Origin: Rhynchopus euleeides
Taxonomy: Eukaryota > Euglenozoa > Diplonemea > Diplonemida > Diplonemidae
Direction: 5' to 3'
Assembly (NCBI GenBank): GCA_963210315.1
Contig: OY723275.1
Location: 868,001 to 932,000, forward strand
Length of the DNA: 64,000 nt
The notes beneath the pieces were generated by a model. The model was not told where the DNA came from. It saw only the letters and a program-made list of their open reading frames with translations, and ran no database searches. Below are positions 18,500 to 29,500 of the stretch, piece after piece (position 1 is the stretch's first letter; each line of letters starts with the position of its first letter). A program made the translations under genes and the position numbers.

Positions 18500-18670
18500 G
18501 AGTACTTTCTGGATTTCGGGAAATTACGTCCCCTCAGCAAGGTACTCGGGTGTTTTTGTTCCCCTCGGGAAGGCCCTCGGGCTTCGCCCTCGGGCCTTCC
18601 CTCGGGGAACAAAACACCCTCGGACCTTGCTTCGGGGACGTAATTACCCTCAATCCATAAAGTACTTTAT
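18500..18670. repeat. Long imperfect hairpin centred on GGGCTTCGCCC
   Basis: Two arms of about 75 bases read outward from CCCTCGGGCTTCGCCCTCGG; outer ends are AGTACTTTCTGGATT and AATCCATAAAGTACT. It lies just outside the right arm of the YR DNA element. Probably a foldback insertion; no target duplication identified. Confidence 0.7.
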
Positions 18671-19363
18671 TATTACCGGTAATAAATAGCTATTATACAC
18701 GTTACCGTTCCTCAGAGAGAAGCCGCAGAATGGCAGAAGAAGAATGGTGGCTTCGCTCTGATGTTGGCAAAATGTCTGTGCCCAAAGCCCCCAAAGGGTC
18801 AAAAACTAAAAACTACAAGAATGGCAGAGGGTCCCAGAGGGTTACATGCATGTACCCGGAAGAGTGTGGGTTGAGAATATGACGACCCAAATTGGTTCAT
18901 AGCTTGCGTAGACTGTGTTGTTGTGGTGTACAAGAGCCAAGATACTCACCATTTGCAGGTGGCATCTTCGCCAGGCGGTGTAAAACATCAAGAAGGATAC
19001 AATATTTATGTCGTATAAACAATGGGGCGAGAGTGCGAGGGATGGAATTTATAAGAGAAGAACACGGCACTTTAGTTGGACGAACGGCACCCCCCCCCCC
19101 CCCCGACCCCCGCCACACTTACCAGCAGATCTGCCCCCCGACGCATACTGTCTTTCTTCAAACAAATGCAATGGGGGGGGGGGAGGTGATCGGTAAGAAT
19201 ATCCGTTGCATTATTTTGAAAATAAGCATGGGGGGGGATTAGAAGAAAAGGTGAAGTGAGCGGAATTAGAGAAACTGGGGGGGGGGGGGGGGGGCGGAAT
19301 TAGAAGAAAAGGTAAAGTGGGAGGGGGGGCGTGAGGACAGAAAACACTGATGGCGCCTTGCAC
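18671..19363. other. Intergenic region downstream of the hAT gene, with G homopolymers
   Basis: Contains a C run at about 19090-19102 and G runs at about 19172-19180 and 19278-19294. No recognisable gene or hAT terminus was found. Confidence 0.4.
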
Positions 19364-22222
19364 TTAGTCAAAAACAGAAAGGGGGTCGAAGCTTCCAGCC
19401 CTCTGTGATTCGGGCTGAGTACTGGTTTGTCCTTGCGATTGGGACGATGTCTTCTGCGACACCATCTCTGTTCTCCTCCTCTTCCGGTCATTCTTCAGCT
19501 TGTGGAAGCGAGGAAAGTGCTCGGGGTGCAACTCTTTATAGTTTATGGCGAGGAAAACACTGTTGTCAGCCCGAGCCCCGCCCAGTGACGCACGATGTTT
19601 GTTGATCGCCGCAGACAGGCGTTTGAAGTGCCTTTCTACCGTGGCTTCAGAGTGTGCACTGGCCCCCAGGGAACGGGCGAAGAGAGCAAGGTTCATCATT
19701 TTGTCTATAAAACTTTGGTTTCCCCAGAAATCCTCGAAGGTGTGCTGCGTGCTGAACCCCCGCAGAACGTACTCTCCCACTTCTTTTTTCAAAGAGGCTT
19801 CGAGCTCTTCGTCCGTGATCTCGTCGATGCCCCCATTGCTCCGACTTCTCGTGTAGGGAACAAGGTAGTTCATCAGACAGTCGATGGATGCTTGCCGGTC
19901 TTCAGATTCCCACATCCTTTGGTTGTTTGCTGGGTCCAAAAAGTCAAAAAGCTGCACCGCATCAAAAGAAAAATTTTTACACGTCCGAACCTTGATGGTG
20001 TCGATGAAAGCATGGGCATCCCGCAAATTTTCCCCGTCGTATCCTTCCTCCTCGATCGTTGCTTCGATGACGGGGACAAGACTGTTGAGGCGCCCCATGA
20101 AGGTGCGGAAGTTTGAAGCATCTCCCTGCAGGAGGTCTGTGGTGATGGCAATGGGGCGCGCCATGTTCAAAAAAAAATCTGTGTCGTACCAAAAGACCGC
20201 GTCGTTTCTGTCGGCTGCGAGCATGCACTCTTTCAGGGACATGAGGCGCATGGCACAGTCATACAGACTGTTCCAGCGGACAGACGTAGGACGGACAACC
20301 CCTTTCTTTTTTGGCCCGGTCTGGTTTGCCATCAGCACCTTGTGCTCGTCATTTTTTTTGGTGCTGTACCGCTTGACCATGTCCAGGACTTTTTCACGCC
20401 ATTCCTTGAGCCGGGGGATCTTTTCAACAAGATCCCCCATGACGAGTTGCAGGCTGTGAACGGAGCACCTGTAGGACAGGATGCCCTGTGCACTCAGGGA
20501 GTGGGTGGCCTCCTGGAGAGCTTCGTTTACCATGGCTTCATTCTCTGGGTTGTCCTCTTGGCAGGTTGGGTCCATGTCTTCCATGCATTCAAAATTTTCC
20601 CCTGGGCAAGTTTCCTGGATGTCGAGTTCGAGGTCGTGGATCTTTGCGAGTGCTTTTTGCATCGTGGATGCGTTGTCAGCAACGACGCTGAACACACGGA
20701 TGTCGTGTGCTGCGAGGTCCTCTATGCATTTTTTTAAAATCTTCAGGACGTATTCTGCGTCGCATTTGTCCTTGATTTCTTGGTTTTGGAGGTAAAGTGC
20801 CCTCGTTCCATCGGTGATGGCAAACCCCAAAAACCCACGCTTCATGACCGTTGCACCATCGAGCATGAGGAACACATCTTTCCCGCAAAGAGACGCGTAC
20901 ATCTCTTCGCGTGTCACCTCAGCAAGATGGTCCACCCGAGCAGCAATCTCTCCCTGGAAGAAATTTTTTCCCTTCAAGAGTTCCCCCTTGACAAAAACCT
21001 TGCGGAAAGGGGAGTTTGAGGCCATGTGCGAAAATGGGAAGTTTTGGTCTGCAAAGGAAAATGCCAGCGTGTCCTCGTACGTGGAGAAACCAAATGCGCA
21101 ACCATCGTCTGTCTTACCTTCGTTGACACCCTCCTCCCGCTTCTCTGGTTCTGCAGTTTTTCCCCCTTGCGTGCCCGTGACCTCCCTGTAAATTTCGGGG
21201 TGTTGTCTGGCAAAATGGCGAGGAAGGTTCTTGCGGACATCTCCCTTGAGGATCTGTTTGCAGGGCTTACATTTCCATCCACCAGAGCTTGTTTTTTTGA
21301 GGTAAGTGTTCATCAGCGTGTCAGTGACGGAACCCGGCTTGGCCCCCTGCTTGGCTTTTGTTTGTTTGGATGGCTTCTCGGTTCCCTTCCCCTTACCCTC
21401 CTCCCCATCTGCCCCCTTCTTCTTCTCATCGCATTTCTTCTTCTTTTTTTTTTTTCGCGTATCCGTCAGGTGGACCACCGGGTGGGGAGAGATCCGGTGT
21501 GAGGCACTTGGGTCCGTCCAGGTGGGCAGGGGGAACCTGGGGGCGGGGGGCCTCAAAACCCGTCTTCTTCTCGATTCCCTTCCCCTCCTTCCCCTTCCCC
21601 TTCTCCCTCTCCTTCTCTGTGATTTTCCCTCCCTTCTTTTTTTCGCACCCACCCTCCCGGAGCAAGACCCCCCTCCCTGACGCTTCCCCCCCGTCAGTTC
21701 AGGTTCATCATCAGTGTCGTCAGCATTCGAGTCAGAGTCAGAGGCGGAGTCAGAGTCAGAGTCAGAATCAGAGTCGTTCCCAGCAGAGCTGCAGCTCCCC
21801 CCGTCCATGTCGCTGTCGCCATCACTGTCGCCGTCGGCAGCAGCACTTCCGTCGGCATCGCTGTCACCCGTAGCGCCGCCGCTGGCGTCCTGTGGCTCGC
21901 GCTTCCGCTTGCCACGGTGCGGGAGCTTCTTGAAATCTAGCCCCAGGCCCTGCGAGGCAAGCCACTCTTCCTTCTCCAACCCGTCCACGATGCGCAGACA
22001 GCACGTCTTGTTCTTCCTGTTGGTAATTGGAAGGTCGAATACAGCGCCCGGCATGACGTCGTACACCACCTGCACCTTCCTGCCAGGGGCGGAGAAGAGG
22101 GCACCCGTCCAGGTGTGCGGCGTCTTCTTCTCGTCCACCCACATATGCTGGAACACCTCATCGCCCTGCAGGCTGGCGGTGAATGCACCAACCTGAGCAG
22201 CGGTGAGTGTCGACTGTGTCAT
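19364..22222 (-). CDS. hAT-family transposase with BED zinc finger
   Basis: Cut-and-paste transposase, about 952 residues. Start taken at MTQSTLTAAQ (22222). A longer open frame reaches 22540 only by reading into the adjacent CATG element. Residues ~100-170 are an Asp/Ser-rich acidic block. A BED-type finger lies near residues 310-345 (WKCKPCKQIL then HFARQHPEIY). The RNase H-like core includes FMLDGATVMKRGFLG (~450), VVADNASTMQ (~510), the CSVHSL box (~587) and TSVRWNSLYD. The hAT dimerisation region fills about 840-900 (RSLGASAHSEATVERHFKRL). The region 21430-21560 encodes a Lys/Arg-rich linker whose best-looking frame changes, so an indel or small intron there is possible. The upstream region is separated from the ATG by the CATG element inserted two bases away. 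Matching element termini were not found. Confidence 0.85.
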   Translation of the reverse strand: MTQSTLTAAQVGAFTASLQGDEVFQHMWVDEKKTPHTWTGALFSAPGRKVQVVYDVMPGAVFDLPITNRKNKTCCLRIVDGLEKEEWLASQGLGLDFKKLPHRGKRKREPQDASGGATGDSDADGSAAADGDSDGDSDMDGGSCSSAGNDSDSDSDSDSASDSDSNADDTDDEPELTGGKRQGGGSCSGRVGAKKRREGKSQRRRGRRGRGRRGRESRRRRVLRPPAPRFPLPTWTDPSASHRISPHPVVHLTDTRKKKKKKKCDEKKKGADGEEGKGKGTEKPSKQTKAKQGAKPGSVTDTLMNTYLKKTSSGGWKCKPCKQILKGDVRKNLPRHFARQHPEIYREVTGTQGGKTAEPEKREEGVNEGKTDDGCAFGFSTYEDTLAFSFADQNFPFSHMASNSPFRKVFVKGELLKGKNFFQGEIAARVDHLAEVTREEMYASLCGKDVFLMLDGATVMKRGFLGFAITDGTRALYLQNQEIKDKCDAEYVLKILKKCIEDLAAHDIRVFSVVADNASTMQKALAKIHDLELDIQETCPGENFECMEDMDPTCQEDNPENEAMVNEALQEATHSLSAQGILSYRCSVHSLQLVMGDLVEKIPRLKEWREKVLDMVKRYSTKKNDEHKVLMANQTGPKKKGVVRPTSVRWNSLYDCAMRLMSLKECMLAADRNDAVFWYDTDFFLNMARPIAITTDLLQGDASNFRTFMGRLNSLVPVIEATIEEEGYDGENLRDAHAFIDTIKVRTCKNFSFDAVQLFDFLDPANNQRMWESEDRQASIDCLMNYLVPYTRSRSNGGIDEITDEELEASLKKEVGEYVLRGFSTQHTFEDFWGNQSFIDKMMNLALFARSLGASAHSEATVERHFKRLSAAINKHRASLGGARADNSVFLAINYKELHPEHFPRFHKLKNDRKRRRTEMVSQKTSSQSQGQTSTQPESQRAGSFDPLSVFD
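21473..21560 (+). repeat. Segment within the hAT gene resembling 50737-50812
   Basis: GGTGGACCACCGGGTGGGG, then CCAGGTGGGCAGGGGG, CCTGGGGG and CCTCAAAAC recur in the same order at 50737-50812. Here it falls in the linker of the transposase where the reading frame looks uncertain. An inserted short repeat or retained intron are possible explanations. Confidence 0.5.
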
Positions 22223-22224
22223 GA

Positions 22225-24630
22225 CATGGGCTGCATTGAATCGGATTCCAAATAAAAATCTTCGATTCCGGGAATCGTGGAATCCGGATTCCGAATCAGA
22301 ATCCGGATTCCACGATTCCAGAAAAAGAGTGGAATCGGATTCCGGAATCGAAAACGCCGATTCCAAAATTGTGGAATCCGATTCCGGAATCGAAATCACC
22401 GATTCCGGAATCGTGGAATCGGTGGAATCCGATTCCAGAATCCAGAATCGGATTCCACCGATTCCGGAATCGAGAATCGGATTCCGGAATCTGACCCAAA
22501 AATGTCGAAAAATGGACAAGTCGTAGGGGGACCCCAACACCCCATATACCCCCTTCTGGGACCAAAAAGTGCACGAAAGGGGTTAAAACGGCTTAATTCG
22601 TTGATTTGTTGCATTTCCCTGCTAAAAAACGGTTTTTGTGTGGGCGAGTAGTTGTAGAAAATCGCGAAAAATGTCAAAAAATCGAAATTTTCACAGAGGC
22701 CCAAAAACGTGTTTCTGGGTGAAAAATGGGCCCAAAAACCGATTTCTGGCCATTTCTGGGTGGTTTTTGGGGGTTTCCGTCCATTTTTCAGCCATTTTTC
22801 TGGTCAGAACCCACCCAGAAGCCCTTAGAAAATGGCTGGTGGCAGTTTTGGGTCGAATTGAACAGAAGGACGAATTGCTCACCAACTCTTTCGATACATG
22901 AAAATTTGGGCATTTTCCGTTACGCTCAACACATTCGCACACCATGCGAAAATTTCGAATTTTTGGCCGAAAAATCCGGTTTTTGGTTGGGCCAGGGGGC
23001 TGGCTCTCCGTCCCTGAAGTGTCCCTGAATACTTCCGGCCAACACAACGGCAACACAACATACGAAACCACGCCTGAAAATTTCCGGCGCCTGCGGCGGG
23101 CTGTTGACCCCCACCCCCCCACCCCTGCCGAGGATTTCTTCTGAGAATGGCGCTCCAAAAGTGCCGAAAATTGGCAAGACTTGGTCGAAAAAGTTGATTT
23201 TCGGTACACCTTCTTTTGTCGACCCAAAAATTTCCGGCGCCTGCGGCGGGCTCTCTGCCCCCCCCCCCCCCCGCACGCGCCCGGAGAGTGCGCGGCCCAG
23301 GACGTGTTCTCCCGAAAAAAGTCGATTTTCGGTACACCTTCTTTTTAGACCCCAAAAATTTCCGGCGCCTGCGGCGGGCTTCCCCCCCCCCCTCCCCCGC
23401 ACGCACACGTAAAGTGCGCGGCCGAGGATGTTCTCCCGAAAAAAGTCGATTTTCGGTACACCTTAACAAAAAAGGCCCAAAATATTTTTCGCCTCCGGCG
23501 GGGTTGGGGGGCGGAGCCCCCCAAACCCCCGGCGCCGGGGCGGCGCCTACTCGGCTTCGCCTCTCTTCGCGAAGTCTCGGTAATCCGACGACTTTGCGAA
23601 ATCGAGGCTCATCCGAGGTGAAAAATCACGAAAAATCGCATTGTCTTTTTCCCGTACAAAACCATGAAAAACCAAGTGTCACCCAATGGGAAATCTATTT
23701 TTTGACTTTTTTTGTGGAATCGGATTCCACTCGGTTTTTCGATTCCGGAATCGGATTCTCGATTCCAGGAATCCGATTCCCTGCAGCCCATGGGGTGGAT
23801 TTCGGTCGCCCACCAAAATCCATTTTATGGCCCAGATTCGCGAAAAAAATACAACTAAAAAAACGCAAGCAGAAAAATGACTACCTAATTTGGCTCGCGG
23901 AATCCACGATGACCATTATTTCGCACTGAATCGTCAATCTAAGCATGTTCCTGCCCTCATTTCGCCAGACCCCATTCACTGCTCAGCAAGAAGTCTCGGT
24001 AATCCGACGACTTTGCGAAATCGAGGCTCATCCGAGGTGAAAAATCACGAAAAATCGCATTGTCTTTTTCCCGTACAAAACCATGAAAAACCAAGTGTCA
24101 CCCAATGGGAAATCTATTTTTTGACTTTTTTTGTGGAATCGGATTCCACTCGGTTTTTCGATTCCGGAATCGGATTCTCGATTCCAGGAATCCGATTCCC
24201 TGCAGCCCATGGGGTGGATTTCGGTCGCCCACCAAAATCCATTTTATGGCCCAGATTCGCGAAAAAAATACAACTAAAAAAACGCAAGCAGAAAAATGAC
24301 TACCTAATTTGGCTCGCGGAATCCACGATGACCATTATTTCGCACTGAATCGTCAATCTAAGCATGTTCCTGCCCTCATTTCGCCAGACCCCATTCACTG
24401 CTCAGCAAGAAGTCTCGGTAATCCGACGACTTTGCGAAATCGAGGCTCATCCGAGGTGAAAAATCACGAAAAATCGCATTGTCTTTTTCCCGTACAAAAC
24501 CATGAAAAACCAAGTGTCACCCAATGGGAAATCTATTTTTTGACTTTTTTTGTGGAATCGGATTCCACTCGGTTTTTCGATTCCGGAATCGGATTCTCGA
24601 TTCCAGGAATCCGATTCCCTGCAGCCCATG
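22225..24630 (+). mobile_element. Complete CATG element (copy E1), 2406 bp, TSD GTCATGA
   Basis: Ends are CATGGGCTGCATTGAATCGG (left) and CCGATTCCCTGCAGCCCATG (right); the target duplication GTCATGA is at 22218-22224 and 24631-24637. Inside, left to right: GATTCCGGAATC palindromes (22241-22500), an AT-rich stretch, repeats of a ~130-bp GC module (GTCGATTTTCGGTACACCTT then CCGGCGCCTGCGGCGGGCT, about 23190-23500), a GC hairpin (23490-23570), and about 2.5 units of the 419-bp repeat. No protein-coding gene. The insertion lies two bases upstream of the hAT start codon. Confidence 0.85.
23576..24630 (+). repeat. Tandem 419-bp repeats in CATG element E1, about 2.5 units
   Basis: Units begin GTCTCGGTAATCCGACGACT and are near identical to those at 53377-59050 (opposite orientation). 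The period is not a multiple of three, so the short reading frames in each unit are not a repeat protein. Confidence 0.9.
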
Positions 24631-24637
24631 GTCATGA

Positions 24638-24965
24638 TGTCATAAGGACACCTGCGAGGAGTGAAGTGCTGTGAATATCATTCCAAATGAGAAAAATACA
24701 AAATGCAAGGCAATGCATGTTACTATTAGCTATTAGGATCACAATGTAAAAGGATACCGCATTAGTACCGGAAACCGAGCTTTGTTTACGAAACCAATTT
24801 CAGGAAATATTGGCTGTCCACGAAATACTCTCTTCTCAAACAATCTAACAAATACAATGCCAAAGCTCGGTTTCCAGCTTGATAATGAAATAGAGTGCTG
24901 GATTGATTCCTTCACAATCCTCTCTTTGTGAATAAAGTTCCAAAAAGATTTTCCAAAATAAGTCT
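24638..24965. other. Unique AT-rich segment upstream of the hAT gene before E1 inserted
   Basis: Without the insertion this would be directly upstream of the hAT ATG, so it may hold its promoter. No gene recognised; a minus-strand frame through it (from 25401) is produced mostly by the adjacent tandem repeat. Confidence 0.4.
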
Positions 24966-25384
24966 CAAGACAGAAATCTGGTATGGCCTGTGTCTCCCTA
25001 AATAGGATCAAGACAGAAATCCAGTATGACCTGTGTCGACTATCCTCAAGACAGAAATCTGGTATGGCCTGTGTTTCCCTAATTAGGATCAAGACAGAAA
25101 TCCAGTATAGCCTGTGTCGGATGTTTGCAAAGTGAGTCTCAAGACAGAAATCTGGTATGGCCTGTGTCTCCCTAATTAGGATCAAGACAGAAATCCAGTA
25201 TGACCTGTGTCGACTATCCTCAAGACAGAAATCTGGTATGGCCTGTGTTTCCCTAATTAGGATCAAGACAGAAATCCAGTATAGCCTGTGTCGGATGTTT
25301 GCAAAGTGAGTCTCAAGACAGAAATCTGGTATGGCCTGTGTCTCCCTAATTAGGATCAAGACAGAAATAGAGGAGGCATAGCAA
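24966..25384. repeat. Tandem repeats of CAAGACAGAAATC units
   Basis: Alternating half-units CAAGACAGAAATCTGGTATG and CAAGACAGAAATCCAGTATG recur with a higher-order period of about 175 bp. The array ends TAGAGGAGGCATAGC, the reverse complement of the sequence at 34811-34825. The site CAGTATGACCTGTGTCGAC (here about 25195-25215) is the empty equivalent of the 34850/61787 insertion site. Confidence 0.8.
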
Positions 25385-25540
25385 ACGGAAATCCCTAACA
25401 AAATTTTGTCTCCGAAATTATTTTGGCCAATTTTCTCCCGAAAAACCTAGAAACCAGACCCACCGCACATCGAGAATGTCATTTTTCGGTGATTTCTGGG
25501 GTCTGGGGGCCTTTTGCCACCCTCCCGTGCCTCATCATGT

Positions 25541-25803
25541 GTTGATCCCTCCTTTATTAATTGTCAGGTAGGTAACCCTGCACGGGTGTTGTCACCGTTG
25601 ATCACTCTTTATTAACTGTTAGGCGGGTAAACCCTGCACGGGTGTTGTCACTGTTGATCGCTCTTTACTAATTGTTAGGCGGGTTAACCCTGCACGGGTG
25701 TTGAGCCCTCTTTGTTAATTGTCAAGTGGGTAACCCTGCACGGGTGTTGTCACTGGTGATCACTCTTTACTAATTGTTAGGCGGGTTAACCCTGCACGGG
25801 TCC
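25541..25803. repeat. Five ~57-bp tandem repeats
   Basis: Units share AACCCTGCACGGGTGTTG and CTCTTTATTAATTGTTAGGC with small changes. Duplicated at 62122-62385. Confidence 0.85.
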
Positions 25804-26502
25804 TGGCCCGTGCCTGTGTGTGTTGGGGGGGGGGGGGGTAGTGAAATAGAAGTAGAAGGGAGCGGAGCACAAGAATGGTGTGTTGGGGGGTGGGGGAGCT
25901 CTTTCCAACATGTCCGCATCTGCATTAAAACCTATTGTCTCTTTGTGCCCCTCACCACTCAACCATAAAGGTTGCCCTGCCTTGGGAACAGGGAATGGGG
26001 TTTAACACGTGTGGCGGTCCTGTTGGATGGAGTGCACATGGAACAGTATGGTGTGGGAATGTATCGTGACTTGTGAAAGGGAGAGTGGGTGGGGGTGGGG
26101 GCGGGGGGGGGGGGGGGCGGGGGGCTTCCTTCAGCGATTCCAGTGAGCTGCAATCCCAAGGCTGTCCTTTCAAACGCTTGCCAAGGCGTACGCCGTTTAG
26201 GTGTGGACTATTGAAATAAAAGGAAAACGAGGCTTTGGAAAAAGCCAAACTGATCGAATGGAAGATTGAAGGATGGGCAAAGTTTGTTGAAAGTAACATG
26301 GGGGGGGGGCAGTCAAGAAGTGGGGGCTTGATTGTCGAGAGTGAATGGAAAAGTGAAGTGGGGGGGGGGGGGGGTTTGATCGTCGAGAGTGAATGGAAAA
26401 GCAAGCCTCCCAGCACCTTCTTGCAATGTTAGTCCTTTTTGTAGTCACTACCACTACACCAGGAGTGGGGGGGGGGGGGGGCAACCCCTTGATTGGCCTG
26501 TG
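25804..26502. other. 3' flank of the transposase-OTU gene, with G homopolymers
   Basis: Contains G runs near 25827, 26101-26117, 26299, 26361 and 26467 and two copies of GATTGTCGAGAGTGAATGGA-like sequence. No gene recognised. Poly-G lengths are almost the only differences from the copy at 62386-63083. Confidence 0.5.
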
Positions 26503-29500
26503 TCAGGTCCCAGCTCTTGTTGAAACAGAACGCAAACCCTTGCGATGTGTGGCTTCCAAGTTGGCCTGTGTCCCTTTGATCCACATGAAATGATCCCCAA
26601 CCCCAGCCTGACCCAGGTTAGCCAGGGTCACACGTCTGTCTGGAGGAAAATCCTGGAGGGTGGTGTCAATGGAGGTGAAGTTGTAAGAAAGGGGGACATA
26701 ACTGTTAAATCCTGAAGCAAAGTCATCATGATTACCAGGATAAATCATGTTCGTGACGACTGTGATCAAGACATTCTTCATTGTGGAAAGAACAGAAATT
26801 TCGTCATCCTCTGCATACCTTCTCGTTCTTAAACGGGTAAGCACGTATGGCTCACTACCGTCGTCAAGGGGTTGGCAGGGATGGTACGGGAGATTTCCCC
26901 ACATTCTCACCGCCTCCACTTCCGGTTGCACCTCTCTGCATGAAAGAGAAGCCGCCATTGCAGTCACAAAATTGACGGCTTCTTCGCGAAGGGAAGCGCC
27001 CCCACGTGGGTTGCCTGTGAGACATTCATGAAAAGCATGAAACAGGCAATTCCCATCACCAGGCACATTGACTGTGCTCAGGGAAAACAAGAGAAGACGT
27101 TGCGTGAGGGTATCATGACGAGACGCGGGATTGTCGATGCCCTTGTCAGGTACGTGGGGCCTCCGTGGACCGGGACAGGGGAGTGCCATGGGGACCGCCT
27201 TCCTCCGCATATCCTCTTGCTCCATTTGTTCTTGTGCGTTTTCCACGTTTGGACCCATGTTCTGAATTCTATAAAAAACACTTGAAGCACGGGAAAAGTC
27301 ACGCTCAGTGGGGAGGTGGAGGGAGTAAAAATTCGTTTGGGTATCCTGCCGGTACTGGTAAAGGAAGATAGTAGGGAGAGAAGCCGTACTTCCTGCTTCC
27401 CAGTTCTTTGCCTTCTCACACCATGTGCGAGGCCGTAACTCCCTGACCCTGGGTTTACCTTCCTTGTTCTGAGTAATAATTCTCAAGCGAATCTGGTGCA
27501 CATTCACAAAAAAATGCAGGGCAAAAGAACCACCACGTTGGGTCACCTTTTCATCTTCCGCCGCTTTGCACATACTCTTGCGCCAGTGAACGAGAGACTG
27601 GTGCCTTTCATGTACGGGCAGGTTCTTCTCCCCCTTCTCTTCAAAAACAGAAGCAAGGGTATCCTTGTGTATTTTCATGAGGTACACCTCCAGGTCGTGT
27701 TTCATGTTTGTTGCGTCACCAAAGGCACTCTCACGCAGAGCGCGGACTGACTGGTACGCAGAAAAACGGTTGAAACGGAGGAGGGAAAGAAAAAAGCCGT
27801 CACCTTCCTGCACAGTATCTGTGACGGGGAGATGGTGGTATTTCGAAAAATACAGCAGGGTCTCTGGGATGAGGTGGCGTTGGGAAGTTGCTGGAATGTA
27901 TGACTCGTCACTCAGTTGAGCCGTATCATACCTCCCATGTCCAAGGCGCCCCTTCTTGTCTCTTGGGGTCTCTGGCACCTGGGAGAGGTCAATGACTTCA
28001 GTCCCCCCAAACCGTTTTCTCTTCCGGACTGTGGGCCCGCTCCGAACAACAGAACGCGACTTCACTGCCACAGGGAATGTGCGCCTGGGTCGGGTGCCAA
28101 AAAATTGTGCCTTGGTGGTGGGGAGGACACCTTTCGGCACAAGTTTAAAAACTTCATATGCATGGCTTTCCCGATCCAGATCCCCTGCGGCAATGGCGCG
28201 CTTGGCAGTGTCCGTGTCGTGAACCACCCAATAAAGCGTTTCGCGCGGATAGGCGTGCAGTTGGGCTGGAGTCAACTTCTGCAATGTGGCAACGGTGTCT
28301 TTGAGGGGGAAGGCAACCATCCAATGCAGAGTTTGACGGTTAAAAAAAAAGAGGGCTGGGGAAGAAATAGACTGAGGATCATCAACAAAGGTATTTTTTT
28401 TACTTACCGGCAGAAGCCGATAGCCATTGTTCCGGAGTCCACTTGTGTGCTGTTCGATGGCCCGTTGCATCGTTGCCAGCGTGAACTTACCGGTCCAGTG
28501 AAAGCTCTCTGGATTGACCTCGTGTTGCAAAACCTGCATCTCCCGGAAGGTGAGAAACTGGATGCCACACTCACCCAAAAACCAGTTGAGGGAAGCCCAA
28601 CCCCCCTCGTGCGTGGACTCCGACGCATGCAACACACCATCCTTCTGCCGCCCACAACCTGGAGAGGCGTGGAGGCCGAGAGGAAAACAATGCTCATTCA
28701 GGAGAGCGATCCTAGCCGCCCCAACATCATTTGCCTCAGGATCAGCCTCATCACCCACCTCCACCTCCTCTTCCTCCTCCTCCTCCTCCTCCACAGCATC
28801 CACAGCATCCACAGCCTCCTCACCATCCTCACAACCCTTGCCATCCTCACCCTGTCCCTTCTCCTCTTTCAACGCAGCAGGTGCAGTCTTCACTCTCCGG
28901 TAGAGCTCCGTGATTGTATCTACCACGGAGGGCGAGATGGTGTCGGGGAAGGTGCGGGCCTTCAAGCCAAGGGTCTCCTCCACGGCCTCGACATGGCCAC
29001 TCAACTGCTCCGTCCAGTTGCGCAGGAGGAGGGCGGAGAGGTCGCGCTTCGTCTCCCCAGCCTCCACCTTCAGGCCCGCCTTGGCCAACAACGCGAACAG
29101 GGTGGGGGCGTCGAGGCGGCCCAGCCGCTCCCTCGGCTGCAGCTGCTGCCCCTTCTCCCGCAGAATGGGGAGGATTCGCCCCCACTGCGTCAGGGCAAAG
29201 CGCACACGGACGTCGTGCGACGCAGACGAGACAGCGTCGGACCCCCACGGCTTCAGCCCCGCCTTCCGCAAAAATCTGGACAGCGGTTTCGAACGAACCG
29301 GAAGGATGCCAACTGCCTCCTTCACGGACTTCAGCCGCTCCACCCAGACACGGGCATCCGCAGAGCCAGGGCCACACAGCTTCTCAGCAAAGCTGCGTGT
29401 CAGCGCCTCCTTCTGCCGCGCCACCTCCTTTCCCTTGCTCATCGCCGTGACAGGGATGGCGTGGAGGGCGCAGAGGCGGACGAGGTCAGGGTGGGCCACC

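Noticed and set aside
22222..22540. N-terminal extension of the hAT transposase to 22540
   Set aside because: Those codons are translated from CATG-element palindromes; the target duplication places the element junction at 22225, upstream of the native ATG.
24739..25401. 220-residue minus-strand repeat protein
   Set aside because: Arises from the CAAGACAG tandem repeat, whose half-units vary in length. No independent evidence.
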